Assembly: GCF_015354735.1 (NCBI RefSeq) | Contig: NZ_JACEFJ010000002.1 | Coordinates: 698,788 to 762,787, forward strand | DNA length: 64,000 nt | Reading direction: 5' to 3' | From: Pararhodonellum marinum | GTDB lineage: Bacteria > Bacteroidota > Bacteroidia > Cytophagales > Cyclobacteriaceae | Part shown: positions 1-9,519 of the stretch, piece by piece | Layout of the letters: each line of letters opens with the position of its first letter | How positions within the stretch are numbered: the first letter of the stretch is position 1 | The notes under the pieces: model-generated | The model's input: only the letters and a program-made list of their open reading frames with translations | The model's database searches: none | What the model was told of the DNA's origin: nothing | Program-made: the position numbers and the translations under genes

Positions 1-2
1 TA

Positions 3-614
3 ATGGCCCCACAGACAAAACTCACCTGGTTTCAGAAAATTGAAAACATGCACCCCTATCAGACTTTGGTTTATCTGGGGATGTTCGGAAGTGGGTTGAT
101 TTTTCTATTTATGATGCTTGCATTTTTTGTTTCCAGGCCTGACGCAGGCATTTTGAATCATTACAGCATTCCAGACGCCTTTATCGCCAGTACCTTTACC
201 ATCATCCTAAGTGGTTTTTATGTCTCCCGGTTGATCCCACATTATCAAGGTGACAACACAGAAGGTTTGAAAAATGCGCTTTGGACTACTTTTCTATTGG
301 GAATTGTTTTTACAGCACTTCAGTTTTTGGGCTGGAAAGAGTTGCAGGAAATGGGCGTGGACTTCAAAGGATATCCGGCTGGAAGTTTCATCTATGTATT
401 GAGTGGCATTCATATTTTTCACCTATTGGGGGCCATGATTTTTGCCCTGTTTCTTTTGACGGATTTAAAAAAAACGGAGGGGGATGAAATCAAACACCTC
501 TATTTATTGGTGAATCCTTACGAAAAAATGCGGCTGAAGCTATTTGCCACTTATTGGTATTACATGGATGCCATATGGGGGATCTTGTTTTTGATCTTTC
601 TATTGGCTCTTTAA
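3..614 (+). CDS. Cytochrome c oxidase subunit III family protein
   Basis: This is a 203-residue heme-copper oxidase subunit III, an integral membrane protein that stabilises the catalytic subunit I of the terminal respiratory oxidase. Five hydrophobic segments are visible (about residues 25-44, 58-76, 92-110, 127-149 and 184-203), matching the short five-helix bacterial form. The family pattern W-K-E-L in the loop before helix 4 and the G-x-H-x-x-H-L-x-G motif in helix 4 (GIHIFHLLG) are present. The first bases read TAATG, so the start codon probably overlaps the stop of an upstream cox gene that lies outside the window. A longer reading frame cannot be excluded because the window begins here. 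Confidence 0.88.
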   Translation: MAPQTKLTWFQKIENMHPYQTLVYLGMFGSGLIFLFMMLAFFVSRPDAGILNHYSIPDAFIASTFTIILSGFYVSRLIPHYQGDNTEGLKNALWTTFLLGIVFTALQFLGWKELQEMGVDFKGYPAGSFIYVLSGIHIFHLLGAMIFALFLLTDLKKTEGDEIKHLYLLVNPYEKMRLKLFATYWYYMDAIWGILFLIFLLAL

Positions 615-709
615 TGTTTCCGTGGTTTTCCTTTTGGAATTAAGTATCCATTTAACCAAGGTAATGCCTTATCTTTAGGCTTATCATTTAATCAAAACCC
701 GCAAATAAT

Positions 710-1687
710 ATGTCACAACAAGCTTATGAGATCAATATCAATCCTGACTGGTTTAGAAAATACCTGGGTAGGATCGTGATAGGAGCACTCATATTGATCG
801 GCCTTCTCACCTCCGTCAAAACGGTAGGTCCGGAAGAAGAGGGCGTCGTTGTCCAGCTTGGCCAGTACAGTCGTACTGTTCAGCCTGGTCTTAATTTTAT
901 TTTACCTTTCTGGGTAGAAAACATGCATAAAATACCTGTTCAGAGACAGCTCAAACAAGAATTTGGGTTTAGAACCGCTCAGCCAGGGCAGCGCTCTGAA
1001 TATACCAAAACAGGGTATTATGATGAATCGACCATGCTGACCGGAGACCTCAATCTTACTGATGTAGAATGGGTAGTCCAATACCGAATCAGTGATTCTT
1101 ATAAATACTTGTTTAAGGTTAGAAATGCGGATAAAACACTCAGAGACATGTCCGAAGCTGCCATGCGGAAAATCGTTGGAGACAGGACAGTCAATGAGGT
1201 GCTTACCGTAGGCAGGCAGGAGGTGGCTACAAGCGTAGAGGTGCTGCTCCAAAGGCTATGTGATGAATATGAAAATGGCATCAGAATCGATCAGGTGGTG
1301 CTCCAGGATGTCAACCCACCCGAACCAGTCAAACCTTCTTTCAATGCTGTCAACCAGGCACAGCAGGAAAGGGAAACGCTGATCAATCAAGCCGAGGCCG
1401 ACTACAACAGGGTCATTCCACGTGCAAGAGGTGAGGCAGAGGAAACCATTCAGCTGGCAGAAGCCTTTGCCCTCAACCGGGTCAACAGGGCCCAAGGTGA
1501 AGCCACCAGGTTCAATGCGCTTTTTGAAGAATATGTAAAAGCCCCTGAAGTCACCAAACAAAGGATTTATTTGGAAACAATGGAAAAAATCCTCCCCAAC
1601 CTGGGCAATAAGATCATAGTGGATGAAAAAGGGAACAACGTGCTTCCTCTTTTGAATATCGATAAGAAAACCGGAATACAGCCATGA
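710..1687 (+). CDS. hflK: HflK, SPFH-domain membrane protease modulator
   Basis: HflK and HflC form a membrane-anchored SPFH/band-7 complex that surrounds and modulates the AAA protease FtsH. This 325-residue protein has one N-terminal membrane helix (about residues 19-36), then the stomatin-like domain (about 40-260, beginning VGPEEEGVVVQLG) and an Ala/Glu/Gln-rich coiled segment around residues 210-270. The stop codon overlaps the start of hflC by four bases (ATGA), which implies translational coupling and fits an equimolar complex. HflK is the first partner in the usual hflKC order. No FtsH gene is in view. Confidence 0.93.
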   Translation: MSQQAYEININPDWFRKYLGRIVIGALILIGLLTSVKTVGPEEEGVVVQLGQYSRTVQPGLNFILPFWVENMHKIPVQRQLKQEFGFRTAQPGQRSEYTKTGYYDESTMLTGDLNLTDVEWVVQYRISDSYKYLFKVRNADKTLRDMSEAAMRKIVGDRTVNEVLTVGRQEVATSVEVLLQRLCDEYENGIRIDQVVLQDVNPPEPVKPSFNAVNQAQQERETLINQAEADYNRVIPRARGEAEETIQLAEAFALNRVNRAQGEATRFNALFEEYVKAPEVTKQRIYLETMEKILPNLGNKIIVDEKGNNVLPLLNIDKKTGIQP

Positions 1688-2622
1688 ATAGAAAAGCCAT
1701 TACATTAATCATCATAGCTGCGGTAGCCATGCTGCTGCTGAGCAACAGCATCTATGTGTTGGATGAAACCAAGCAGGCCATAGTCACCCAATTTGGTAAG
1801 CCAGTGGGTGAACCGAGGACCCAACCCGGGTTGAATTACAAAGTGCCATTTTTGCACAAAGTACAGTTTTTCGAAAAACGCTATCTGGAATGGGACGGTG
1901 ACAGAAACCAAGTGCCCACCAAAGACAAAAAGTTTATTTTTGTAGATACCTATGCCCGTTGGGAAATTACCAACCCCCTCCAGTTTTTCATCAGATTGCG
2001 TGACGAAAGGTCTGCCCAATCCAGGCTTGATGATATCTTGGATGGAGAAACCAGAAATGCCATTGCGAGCAATGACCTGTTGGATTTGGTGCGGTCTACC
2101 AACCGGGACCCTGAAATCACCGAGGATTTTATGGAAGAAATTGAAGTCTTGGAAGACATTTCAGTAGGACGCGCGGCCATTGAAAAAATCGTGCTTGAAA
2201 AAGCCAATGAGCGTACTTCTGACTTGGGGGTGAGGGTTTTGGATTTCAGATTCAAACGAATGAACTATGTGGATGAGGTCCGCGATAGGGTCTATGACAG
2301 GATGATCAGTGAGAGAAACAGGATTGCAGATCAGTTCAGATCAGAAGGTCAAGGCGAAGCCTTAAAGATCCAAGGTAACAAGGAAAAAGATTTGGCCTTG
2401 ATACAATCTGAGGCTTTCAGAGATGCGGAAGAAATCAGGGGTCTCGCTGATGCAGAGGCCACAAGCATCTATGCTTCTGCTTACAACAGAAACCGACAAG
2501 CCGTGGATCTCTACAAGTTTCTAAGGTCCATGGAAAGCTTTGAAAAATCTATGGATGAAAACACAAGCCTGATTTTAACCACGGACAGTGAGTTTTTCAG
2601 GTATCTTAAGAAGCTTAATTAA
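1684..2622 (+). CDS. hflC: HflC, SPFH-domain membrane protease modulator
   Basis: This 312-residue protein is the second subunit of the HflKC complex, which regulates FtsH-dependent membrane protein degradation. It has a short cytoplasmic N-terminus, one membrane helix (about residues 5-22), the SPFH domain starting near YVLDETKQAIVTQFG, and a charged helical tail (about 210-290) typical of the oligomerising region. The start overlaps the hflK stop by four bases. A strong hairpin follows 15 bases after its stop, so hflKC looks like a two-gene transcription unit. Confidence 0.93.
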   Translation: MNRKAITLIIIAAVAMLLLSNSIYVLDETKQAIVTQFGKPVGEPRTQPGLNYKVPFLHKVQFFEKRYLEWDGDRNQVPTKDKKFIFVDTYARWEITNPLQFFIRLRDERSAQSRLDDILDGETRNAIASNDLLDLVRSTNRDPEITEDFMEEIEVLEDISVGRAAIEKIVLEKANERTSDLGVRVLDFRFKRMNYVDEVRDRVYDRMISERNRIADQFRSEGQGEALKIQGNKEKDLALIQSEAFRDAEEIRGLADAEATSIYASAYNRNRQAVDLYKFLRSMESFEKSMDENTSLILTTDSEFFRYLKKLN

Positions 2623-2637
2623 AAATTAAGTCAAATA

Positions 2638-2680
2638 AAAGCCTCCTCCGGATTTACCTAAATCCGGAGGAGGCTTTATT
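2638..2680 (+). terminator. Intrinsic terminator after hflC
   Basis: Perfect 18-bp inverted repeat (2638-2655 against 2660-2677) with a four-base loop (acct), GC-rich core CCTCCTCCGG, flanked by A-rich sequence on the left and TTTATT on the right. It sits just after the hflC stop. The A-rich left flank means it could also act on the opposite strand. Confidence 0.85.
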
Positions 2681-2762
2681 AAAAGTGGCTATTGGATTGA
2701 ATTTTGAACCAAAACTTATTCTCAGAGTTTCAATAGTAGAGAACCAAGAGCAAACTTTAGTC

Positions 2763-3230
2763 ATGAAAATAAAAATAGAAACCAAAGTAGACCAACCTTA
2801 TCTCCAGGTGAAGGAAGGGTTTGACAAGGATCTCTTCAATAAGTTAAGTCCTCCTTTTCCCCCGGTTAAATTGTTGCGTTTTGACGGTTCTAGCAAAGGG
2901 GACATCGTAAGTCTGGAGCTGAACTTTATTTTTTTCAAACAGGTTTGGACCAGTGAAATCACCTATGATCGAACAGATGAAAATGAGTTCGTCTTTGTAG
3001 ATGAGGGGATTAAGCTTCCTTTTTTCCTCAAAAGTTGGAAGCACAGACATCGATTGATCAATTTAGGATTAGGAACGGTCATCAGGGATGAAATCGAGTA
3101 CAAAGCTCCTTTTAAACTACTTACCATTTTGCTTTACCCTGCCTTGTTTCTTCAGTTTTGGTACAGAAAGCCGATTTACAAAAAATACTTTTCTTTAAAT
3201 CAGCATGCAAAGATTGAGAAATTGGGTTAG
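2763..3230 (+). CDS. SRPBCC (START-like) family protein
   Basis: This protein of about 155 residues resembles the SRPBCC/START-like fold used as a small hydrophobic-ligand-binding or cyclase-like domain; its ligand is unknown. The visible pattern is a beta-rich N-terminal half, then the LPPFPPVKLLRFDG-type stretch (here KLSPPFPPVKLLRFDG), and a terminal helix (FKLLTILLYPALFLQFWYR). I chose the ATG at 2763 because the preceding in-frame segment (from 2685) lies almost on the terminator and does not look like family sequence. The stop overlaps the stop of the convergent fur-family gene by four bases. Confidence 0.6.
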   Translation: MKIKIETKVDQPYLQVKEGFDKDLFNKLSPPFPPVKLLRFDGSSKGDIVSLELNFIFFKQVWTSEITYDRTDENEFVFVDEGIKLPFFLKSWKHRHRLINLGLGTVIRDEIEYKAPFKLLTILLYPALFLQFWYRKPIYKKYFSLNQHAKIEKLG

Positions 3231-3697
3231 CCCAGCTTCAGGTTGACGCAATCATCAATTTGGCAATCCCCATAAAGCACCAAAGAGTGGCTGCTTATGG
3301 CGGATTGAAACTCAATGCCCATGGCCACTTTGATGGCGTTGATTCGCTCATCAGAAAATTCCCTGATTTTCCTGCATTGGTTGCAAACATGGTGGTCATG
3401 GTGTTTGTAGGTAAGGGCTTGTTCGTATAAGGCTACTTTGTCTTTGAACTGATGCTTGACAGCCAGGCCACAGGCTACTAAAAGGTCTAAGGTATTGTAA
3501 ATGGTAGCCCTGCTGATGGTATATCCCTTGTTGCGCATCAGCAAAAACAATCCCTCTACATCAATGTGTTCGTCTTGTGGAAGTGCATATAACTCATCGA
3601 TCACAGAATTCCTTTCAGGCGTTTTCCTGCTGCCTTGTCGGATAAGGAAGTTTTCAAAAATCTTTTTTGCTTTTTCTACCACTGGTTTTTCTGCCAT
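3227..3697 (-). CDS. Fur family metal-responsive transcriptional regulator
   Basis: Fur-family repressors bind DNA with a metal cofactor and control iron, zinc or peroxide genes. This 156-residue protein has an N-terminal winged helix (about residues 25-85, with the recognition pattern ISRATIYNTLDLL), then the metal-binding motif HHDHH at 99-103, a CxxC pair at C105/C108 and a second Cys pair at C145/C150 that would hold structural zinc. Which family member it is (Fur, PerR or Zur) cannot be decided from sequence alone. It is convergent with the SRPBCC gene and shares four bases with it. No other metal-uptake gene is nearby. Confidence 0.9.
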   Translation of the reverse strand: MAEKPVVEKAKKIFENFLIRQGSRKTPERNSVIDELYALPQDEHIDVEGLFLLMRNKGYTISRATIYNTLDLLVACGLAVKHQFKDKVALYEQALTYKHHDHHVCNQCRKIREFSDERINAIKVAMGIEFQSAISSHSLVLYGDCQIDDCVNLKLG

Positions 3698-3929
3698 GCT
3701 TGTGTATTCTGAAGATTAAAGATGCCATAAAATTTTAGATTTTTCAAATTGGAAAGCCAAGACGGCCATCAATGTGAACAATTTGCTTTGATTCTAAATA
3801 AAGGGGGCTTGAAGGGGAATAATTGGCATAAAATCTATGTTATATTAGGATAGATTCAATACATAAAACAATTGAGGGCTGAATTTAATTCTTTATATTA
3901 ACACAAGAAAGAGGAACCCAAATCAAACC

Positions 3930-5201
3930 ATGAACCCCAAATATATAGCCTTATATATCTTAATCTTTTTTATGTGCAGCCTAGGTGTAGAAGCACAAAT
4001 TCCTGGATTTAATATCAAAAAAGACCGAAGATCAGTCACTATACCCTTTTTCGACTACAACAATCTGATCATCGTGCCAGTCTCGATCAATGGCGAAATG
4101 TCAGTCAATTTCATCCTTGATACCGGAGTCAGGTCCAATATCCTGTTCAGCAAAACTCTCGGCGATGAAATCGGCCTTCAGTATACGCGGAAACTCAATC
4201 TCATGGGTGCCGATGGTCAAACTGTGCTCACAGCATCAGTTTCCCCCAACAACACTTTGGATGTAGGGCCTGTGGTGGGAGAAATGCAACCCATGCTGGT
4301 TTTGGACGAGGATTTTATGGAACTGGAAATGGTCATCGGCATTCCCATCATGGGGGTCATCGGCTATGAGTTTTTCAAGTTTAATCCCGTAAAAATTGAT
4401 TATGATTTAAAGACCCTAACATTCTACCGGTCCTCTGCCATGAAATGGAGGCCGTTGGGTTATCGCAAAACTGATTTGGTGATAGAAAACAGCAAGCCTT
4501 ACCTAAGGGCCTCTTTGGATCAGATTCAAGGCCCGGACCTAAACCTAAAGCTGCTTATTGACACCGGGGCCAATCATGGCCTGTTGCTGAACAGGGAAAC
4601 CACAGATGATATCAAATTACCACCTAAAGTAATGGAAAGTGAGTTGGGGAGATCCTTGGGAGGTGACCTTTTTGGATTTATCGGAAGGGTCAATAAAGTA
4701 AAAATAGGTGGGATTAAATTCAAAGAGGTCATAACCTCCTATCCCGAGATCACCGAGTTTTCTTTTATCATCCAGGAAAGTGGGAGACAAGGAAGCATAG
4801 GAACAGATTTGATCAGTAGAACCAAGGTAATTCTGGATTACCAAAGAAACAGAATGCTCTTTAAAAAAGGACAGGATTTTGGGCGTCCCTTTGAGTTTGA
4901 CATGAGTGGGGTAAGCATCAGGATGCTGCCTACGGACGAAAAGAGATTCTACTTATCGGAGGTGAGAGATGGATCGCCAGCGTATGAAAATGGGCTGAGG
5001 ACATTTGATGAAATATTGGCAGTCAATAAAATCCCCATTGATTTTTGGGAACTTTCAGAGGTCAACAAAATTTTAAGATCCCGAGAAGGAAGGGTAATCC
5101 GCCTGGATGTGATCAGGAGAAAGGAAGAATCTGAAGCGGGCGAAACAGTGGTTGTTGAGCAGATTATTGAGGCTACTTTTGAGCTAAAAAGGCAGATTTG
5201 A
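3930..5201 (+). CDS. Secreted aspartyl protease-like protein with two DTG motifs and a PDZ domain
   Basis: This 423-residue exported protein starts with a signal peptide (about residues 1-22, ending in VEAQ). Two retropepsin-like halves follow, with the DTG catalytic signatures at D64-G66 (FILDTGVRSN) and D211-G213 (LLIDTGANHG). A PDZ domain occupies about residues 325-400 (DGSPAYENGLRTFDEILAVN). In the family, paired DTG lobes form one active site; the PDZ would recognise C-termini. The natural substrate is unknown. It appears to be monocistronic, with a 232-base upstream spacer. Similar proteins are widespread in Bacteroidota. Confidence 0.85.
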   Translation: MNPKYIALYILIFFMCSLGVEAQIPGFNIKKDRRSVTIPFFDYNNLIIVPVSINGEMSVNFILDTGVRSNILFSKTLGDEIGLQYTRKLNLMGADGQTVLTASVSPNNTLDVGPVVGEMQPMLVLDEDFMELEMVIGIPIMGVIGYEFFKFNPVKIDYDLKTLTFYRSSAMKWRPLGYRKTDLVIENSKPYLRASLDQIQGPDLNLKLLIDTGANHGLLLNRETTDDIKLPPKVMESELGRSLGGDLFGFIGRVNKVKIGGIKFKEVITSYPEITEFSFIIQESGRQGSIGTDLISRTKVILDYQRNRMLFKKGQDFGRPFEFDMSGVSIRMLPTDEKRFYLSEVRDGSPAYENGLRTFDEILAVNKIPIDFWELSEVNKILRSREGRVIRLDVIRRKEESEAGETVVVEQIIEATFELKRQI

Positions 5202-5404
5202 TCAAAACCGGCGCAAAAATTAGGCTTTTTCGGTTTTTTCAGCGGCTTAGATCCAAAATTTGGCTAAAATCATTTTTTTTACGAAACTATTGGGTAAAAA
5301 TTCTAAACATTTTTCAATCATTTAGTTTATTTAAAAGTACAATTTGTTGTAATTTAGGATTATCCATCAATTTTTTTTTACTATATTGTTAAGAAGCCAA
5401 AGTT

Positions 5405-8400
5405 ATGGTTAAACATTTTAACACTTACTTTAATAACTTATTACTTACTTTAAACAGACTTAGCGATCAGAGGTATGAATTGCTGTACGTTTCCTCTGAC
5501 ATTCGCAAGTTTTTAGGTAAGTCGGAAAAATTTTATAAGGAATCCTTTTTCGAAAAAATATTACCCACAGTTACCCGGCCGCTTTATGAATCACTCTTTT
5601 ATCTTATGGGAGAAGGGGAAAAAGTGGGCGCTCCCCTTGTCATAGATCGCCATATTTTTCAAATGGTCCAAATCGAAGGATATACCATAGCCCAGGATGA
5701 TCAAAACTACCTGGTCAATATCCTTATTTCCTCTGTTTCCAAAGAAGAAGAATCCAAACTTTGTTGGCTATACCACATCCGTAAAGGGCTGATATTTAAT
5801 AGCTCAGATAACCATATCAAGGAAAACTTCAAACATGTTTCTCAGCTCAAACAATACCTGATAGAACGCTTTAAATTCCTTGAAGAAGAACAATTGGATG
5901 ATTTTTTAAAAGACAGCGAAGTCAAGGAGTTTCCTTTATTTGAAAAGTATTTGGTGCTGAGAAAGGAGATCATCAACAATGGATATGTACTGTTGGCAAT
6001 GACTTATGTGTCCCAGCCTGAAATTTTTTCCGGTGACAGGGAGGTATTGATTAAGGAACAATCAGGGGCCATGTTTTACGAGCATGAATTAGGCAGTAAC
6101 CTGATGCATTGGTCAGGTGCAATCCAACAGGTACTTGGCTATAAAGCCGCGGATTGGAAGGTGTCCACATTAGAAGACTGGAAGGCCTTGATTCATCCTT
6201 TGGATTTGGACCAATTTTTACTGGGTGGAGGCAAGGACATTTCAGAAAGGTTGACCTTTGATACCACCTATAGGTTAAGGCACAAAAGCGGACATTACAT
6301 CTATGTCCAGGACATGGCCAGAATATATCAACAACCAGACATGATTTTACCCTTGGTCATGGGAACCATCAAAGATGTTTCCAGGATAAAGGCAGTTGAG
6401 GAAGATTTATATGAAAATCAATCCAAATTACAGGAATTGACGAAAGTAGTTCCCGGTATGGTGTATATGTTGAAAAAATTACCGGACCAGACCGAGCAGT
6501 TCTTATTTGTAAGCGATGGTTCGAAAAGTCTTTTTGAACTCAATCCCAACGAGCTGATTGAACATTCAGATCTCATTCTGAAAATGATGCTCAAAGAAGA
6601 TGTTTCACATTACCTGAGTGCCAGTAAGCTTGCCACCGAAAAAAATGAAAAATTTGAAAACTATTTTAGGGTAAAAACTCCGTCTGGTGAGATCAAATGG
6701 ATCTATGGAGCCTCTAACCGGCTCAACCAATACAAGCGTGATTCGATCTGGACCGGTTTTTTTGTAGACGTTTCCTATACCAAAGAAAAAGAAGAAGAAG
6801 CGCAGGAGCATTTTTTGAAATACAAGAGCATCTTTGACAATAATCCTCAAAGCATCGTTCATTTCAACAGGGAAGGTATTGTATTGGATGTGAATGCCAC
6901 ATTTTTGAAGAAAATTGGCATTCCTGATGAAAACCTTATTTTGGGAAATAATTTTCTTGAGCTTTTGGGGGATCATCCGGTTATGGAGGCTGTGCAGAAA
7001 TGCTTTGCGACTGGATTCGGGTTTTATGAAGGACCGTATACCACTTTTTTCAGTAAAAAAAGTTTTTTTGTCAGGGTAACCTTTTCGGCGATGAATGATA
7101 ATTCAACCTTCCAAGCCATAGCTGAAGACATTACTGAGGAGTATTTTGTGCAAAGTCTGCTGAATAAAATTTCAGAAAAATCCGCCAAATTCCATGACCA
7201 GGATTTCTTCAATGAGTTGGTAAAGCTCCTATCCAAAAACATGCAAATACCCATGTGTTTCATTGGGCGCTTTGACGCACACAAGAAAACCATCAAAACC
7301 ATTTCCTTTGTTTCCAATGGGGAATTGGTGCCCGAGGTGGAATTTCCGGTAAGGGACTCTCCCTTTGAAATGCTGCTGCATGAGTCACAGTTCAACGTAC
7401 AGAATATCCCATACAATGCCTGGAGGTTATTCCCAAAACCGGACTTTTTGCATGATTCAGAAATTGAGTCCGTCGTTTCTGTGACTTTCAGGGATAGGAG
7501 AGGAAAAAAAATCGGTCTTCTGGCCTTGATGAACAAAAAAACCATGCCATTGGAAACTAGCCTTACGCCACTGATGCGCATCATTGGGGATCGTGTAGGT
7601 GCGGAATTGCAAAGGATGATTTTTGAGCAGGATTTGGTCAATTCTGAGCAGTTGTTTCGAAGTATTGCGGAAAATTTCCCTAATGGGACTGTGGATGTTT
7701 TGGATAAGAATCTCCGCTACATCTATACAGATGGAAGGGAATATGCCAAGCTGAAGATTGATGGTCAAAAGTTTATAGGCACAAAGCACTTGGATAAATA
7801 TTCGGCTGAGGTGACAAAAGTGGCAAAATCTCAGCTTCGAAAACTGCTTAAAGGGGAATCAGTACAGTATGAGATTGAGTTTATGGGGTACAATTACCTC
7901 AACAGTGGGGTTCCTTTGTTAAACCAAAAAGGGGAAATTGAAAGGTTTCTGATAGTGACCCAAAACATCACCGATACCAAGAAAGCAGGAGTGGAACGGG
8001 AAAAGCTGATAGCTGACCTCAAACATCAAAACGAGGAAATGCAACGGTTTACTTATATCGTCTCCCATAATCTTCGGGCCCCCATTGTCAACATCACTTC
8101 GCTAATAGATTTGTATAACTACCAATATCCTGCCGATCATGAAAATGAGGAGGTGATGGAAAACCTTAGGATATCTACTACTCTGCTCAATGAAACCTTG
8201 CAGGACCTGATAGAAGTGGTTTCTGTGAAAAAGGAGAAGATACCCAAGGTGGAACGATTGGAGTTTCGAACCATACTTTCTAACATAGAAATCAGTCTTA
8301 AGAAACAAATCAATGATGCCAGGGTAACCATCATCAAAGATTTCGAATCCGCCCCCTATATCAACTACATTCATGCCCATTTGGATAATTTTTTCCTTAA

Positions 8401-8728
8401 CTTCATGACCAACGCCATCAAGTACAAACATCCTGAACGGGATCCTGTAATCCACATCAGGACTTCAAGGAAAAGAGGCTTTACGGTTATAGAGTTTCAA
8501 GACAACGGCATTGGCATCGATATGGAGAAATTTGGAGGGCGGCTTTTTGGCCTTTACCAGCGATTTCATTCGCATGTGGAGGGCAAAGGCTTGGGTCTCT
8601 ATCTCGTAAACGAGCAGATCCGCAGTAATGGGGGAAGGATGGAAGTGGTCAGTGAGGTTGATAAAGGGACTAAATTTGTGGTTTATCTCAAGCAGATGAA
8701 AGTTACCATACCCTCAAAAGTGCACTAA
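5405..8728 (+). CDS. Multi-PAS/GAF sensor histidine kinase
   Basis: This 1107-residue kinase has no obvious membrane helix and so is probably cytoplasmic. After a divergent PAS-like N-terminus (YVSSDIRKFLG) I see PAS domains near residues 220-340, 345-460 and 470-580, a GAF-like domain near 590-738 and another PAS near 744-865. The HisKA dimerisation helix carries the phosphoacceptor H888 (FTYIVSHNLRAP). The ATPase domain shows the N box (NFMTNAIKY, about 998), G1 box (DNGIGID, about 1032) and G2 box (GKGLGLYL, about 1060). It has no attached receiver domain, and no response regulator gene flanks it, so its partner lies elsewhere. The signal is unknown. Confidence 0.88.
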   Translation: MVKHFNTYFNNLLLTLNRLSDQRYELLYVSSDIRKFLGKSEKFYKESFFEKILPTVTRPLYESLFYLMGEGEKVGAPLVIDRHIFQMVQIEGYTIAQDDQNYLVNILISSVSKEEESKLCWLYHIRKGLIFNSSDNHIKENFKHVSQLKQYLIERFKFLEEEQLDDFLKDSEVKEFPLFEKYLVLRKEIINNGYVLLAMTYVSQPEIFSGDREVLIKEQSGAMFYEHELGSNLMHWSGAIQQVLGYKAADWKVSTLEDWKALIHPLDLDQFLLGGGKDISERLTFDTTYRLRHKSGHYIYVQDMARIYQQPDMILPLVMGTIKDVSRIKAVEEDLYENQSKLQELTKVVPGMVYMLKKLPDQTEQFLFVSDGSKSLFELNPNELIEHSDLILKMMLKEDVSHYLSASKLATEKNEKFENYFRVKTPSGEIKWIYGASNRLNQYKRDSIWTGFFVDVSYTKEKEEEAQEHFLKYKSIFDNNPQSIVHFNREGIVLDVNATFLKKIGIPDENLILGNNFLELLGDHPVMEAVQKCFATGFGFYEGPYTTFFSKKSFFVRVTFSAMNDNSTFQAIAEDITEEYFVQSLLNKISEKSAKFHDQDFFNELVKLLSKNMQIPMCFIGRFDAHKKTIKTISFVSNGELVPEVEFPVRDSPFEMLLHESQFNVQNIPYNAWRLFPKPDFLHDSEIESVVSVTFRDRRGKKIGLLALMNKKTMPLETSLTPLMRIIGDRVGAELQRMIFEQDLVNSEQLFRSIAENFPNGTVDVLDKNLRYIYTDGREYAKLKIDGQKFIGTKHLDKYSAEVTKVAKSQLRKLLKGESVQYEIEFMGYNYLNSGVPLLNQKGEIERFLIVTQNITDTKKAGVEREKLIADLKHQNEEMQRFTYIVSHNLRAPIVNITSLIDLYNYQYPADHENEEVMENLRISTTLLNETLQDLIEVVSVKKEKIPKVERLEFRTILSNIEISLKKQINDARVTIIKDFESAPYINYIHAHLDNFFLNFMTNAIKYKHPERDPVIHIRTSRKRGFTVIEFQDNGIGIDMEKFGGRLFGLYQRFHSHVEGKGLGLYLVNEQIRSNGGRMEVVSEVDKGTKFVVYLKQMKVTIPSKVH

Positions 8729-8819
8729 GGCACATTTTCACAATTAATTCTTAAAATATAAAATGGCATAAAATTAGATTTTGCATTCATTTTGCTATTT
8801 TTAAATAAAAAACATATCC

Positions 8820-9410
8820 ATGAAAAAAGCACTTATTCCTATCATCATCATTGCAATAGTAGGGATTTTCATCTACACCAAAGCAGTAGGGGTGTACAAT
8901 TCATTTGTTCAAACGGAAGAGACCATCAATGGACAGTGGGCTGAGGTAGAAACCCAATACCAGAGAAGGGCGGATTTGATTCCTAATTTGGTGAGCACAG
9001 TGAGGGGTTATGCTGATTTCGAGAGGGAAACCTTAGAAGGTGTGATCAATGCCAGGGCTAAAGCAACCTCTGTCAATGTAGATGCGAATAACCTGACACC
9101 GGAAAACCTGGCGCAATACCAGGAAGCCCAAGATCAGTTGAGTGGTGCACTAAGTCGGCTTTTGGTTACTGTAGAGCGCTATCCTGATCTGAAGGCCAAC
9201 CAGAACTTTCTCGAATTACAGGCACAACTCGAAGGGACCGAAAACAGGATTGCTGTAGCTAGAAGAAATTTCAACCAATCGGTACAAGCCTTCAATTCCA
9301 ATCTAAGGACTTTCCCAAACAATCTTTTTGCTGGTTGGTATGGTTTTGAGGCCAAGGGGTACTTTGAATCTGCTCCGGGAGCAGAAACTGCTCCACAAGT
9401 ACAGTTTTGA
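8820..9410 (+). CDS. LemA family membrane protein
   Basis: LemA-family proteins are small envelope proteins of uncertain function with an N-terminal membrane anchor and a helical bundle. This 196-residue member has one helix (about residues 5-20), then the family signatures YNSFVQTEETINGQWAEVE and QRRADLIPNLVSTV. It heads the common cluster lemA - cytosolic TPM protein - secreted TPM protein, with 109 bases before the next gene. In other bacteria this trio is co-occurring and linked to envelope quality control; the exact role is not established. Confidence 0.9.
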   Translation: MKKALIPIIIIAIVGIFIYTKAVGVYNSFVQTEETINGQWAEVETQYQRRADLIPNLVSTVRGYADFERETLEGVINARAKATSVNVDANNLTPENLAQYQEAQDQLSGALSRLLVTVERYPDLKANQNFLELQAQLEGTENRIAVARRNFNQSVQAFNSNLRTFPNNLFAGWYGFEAKGYFESAPGAETAPQVQF

Positions 9411-9519
9411 TATCCCAAGTGATCTCAACTTTTCATTAGAAAAGGGAATCAATTGGCTAAAAATTGGGTTTTCTCATTTCGGTGAAACCATGTGTACTGC
9501 TATTGAAAACGACTAATTA

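Noticed and set aside
3824..3840. Sigma-54 promoter before the aspartyl protease gene (TGGCATAAA)
   Set aside because: The -24-like TGGCA is present, but no GC lies at the -12 spacing here or at the two other copies, so I list only the shared word as a finding.
5198..5392. 64-codon plus-strand frame after the aspartyl protease gene
   Set aside because: It is dominated by Phe, Leu and Lys from AT-rich DNA, overlaps the previous stop by four bases and shows no family-like pattern; I regard it as chance.
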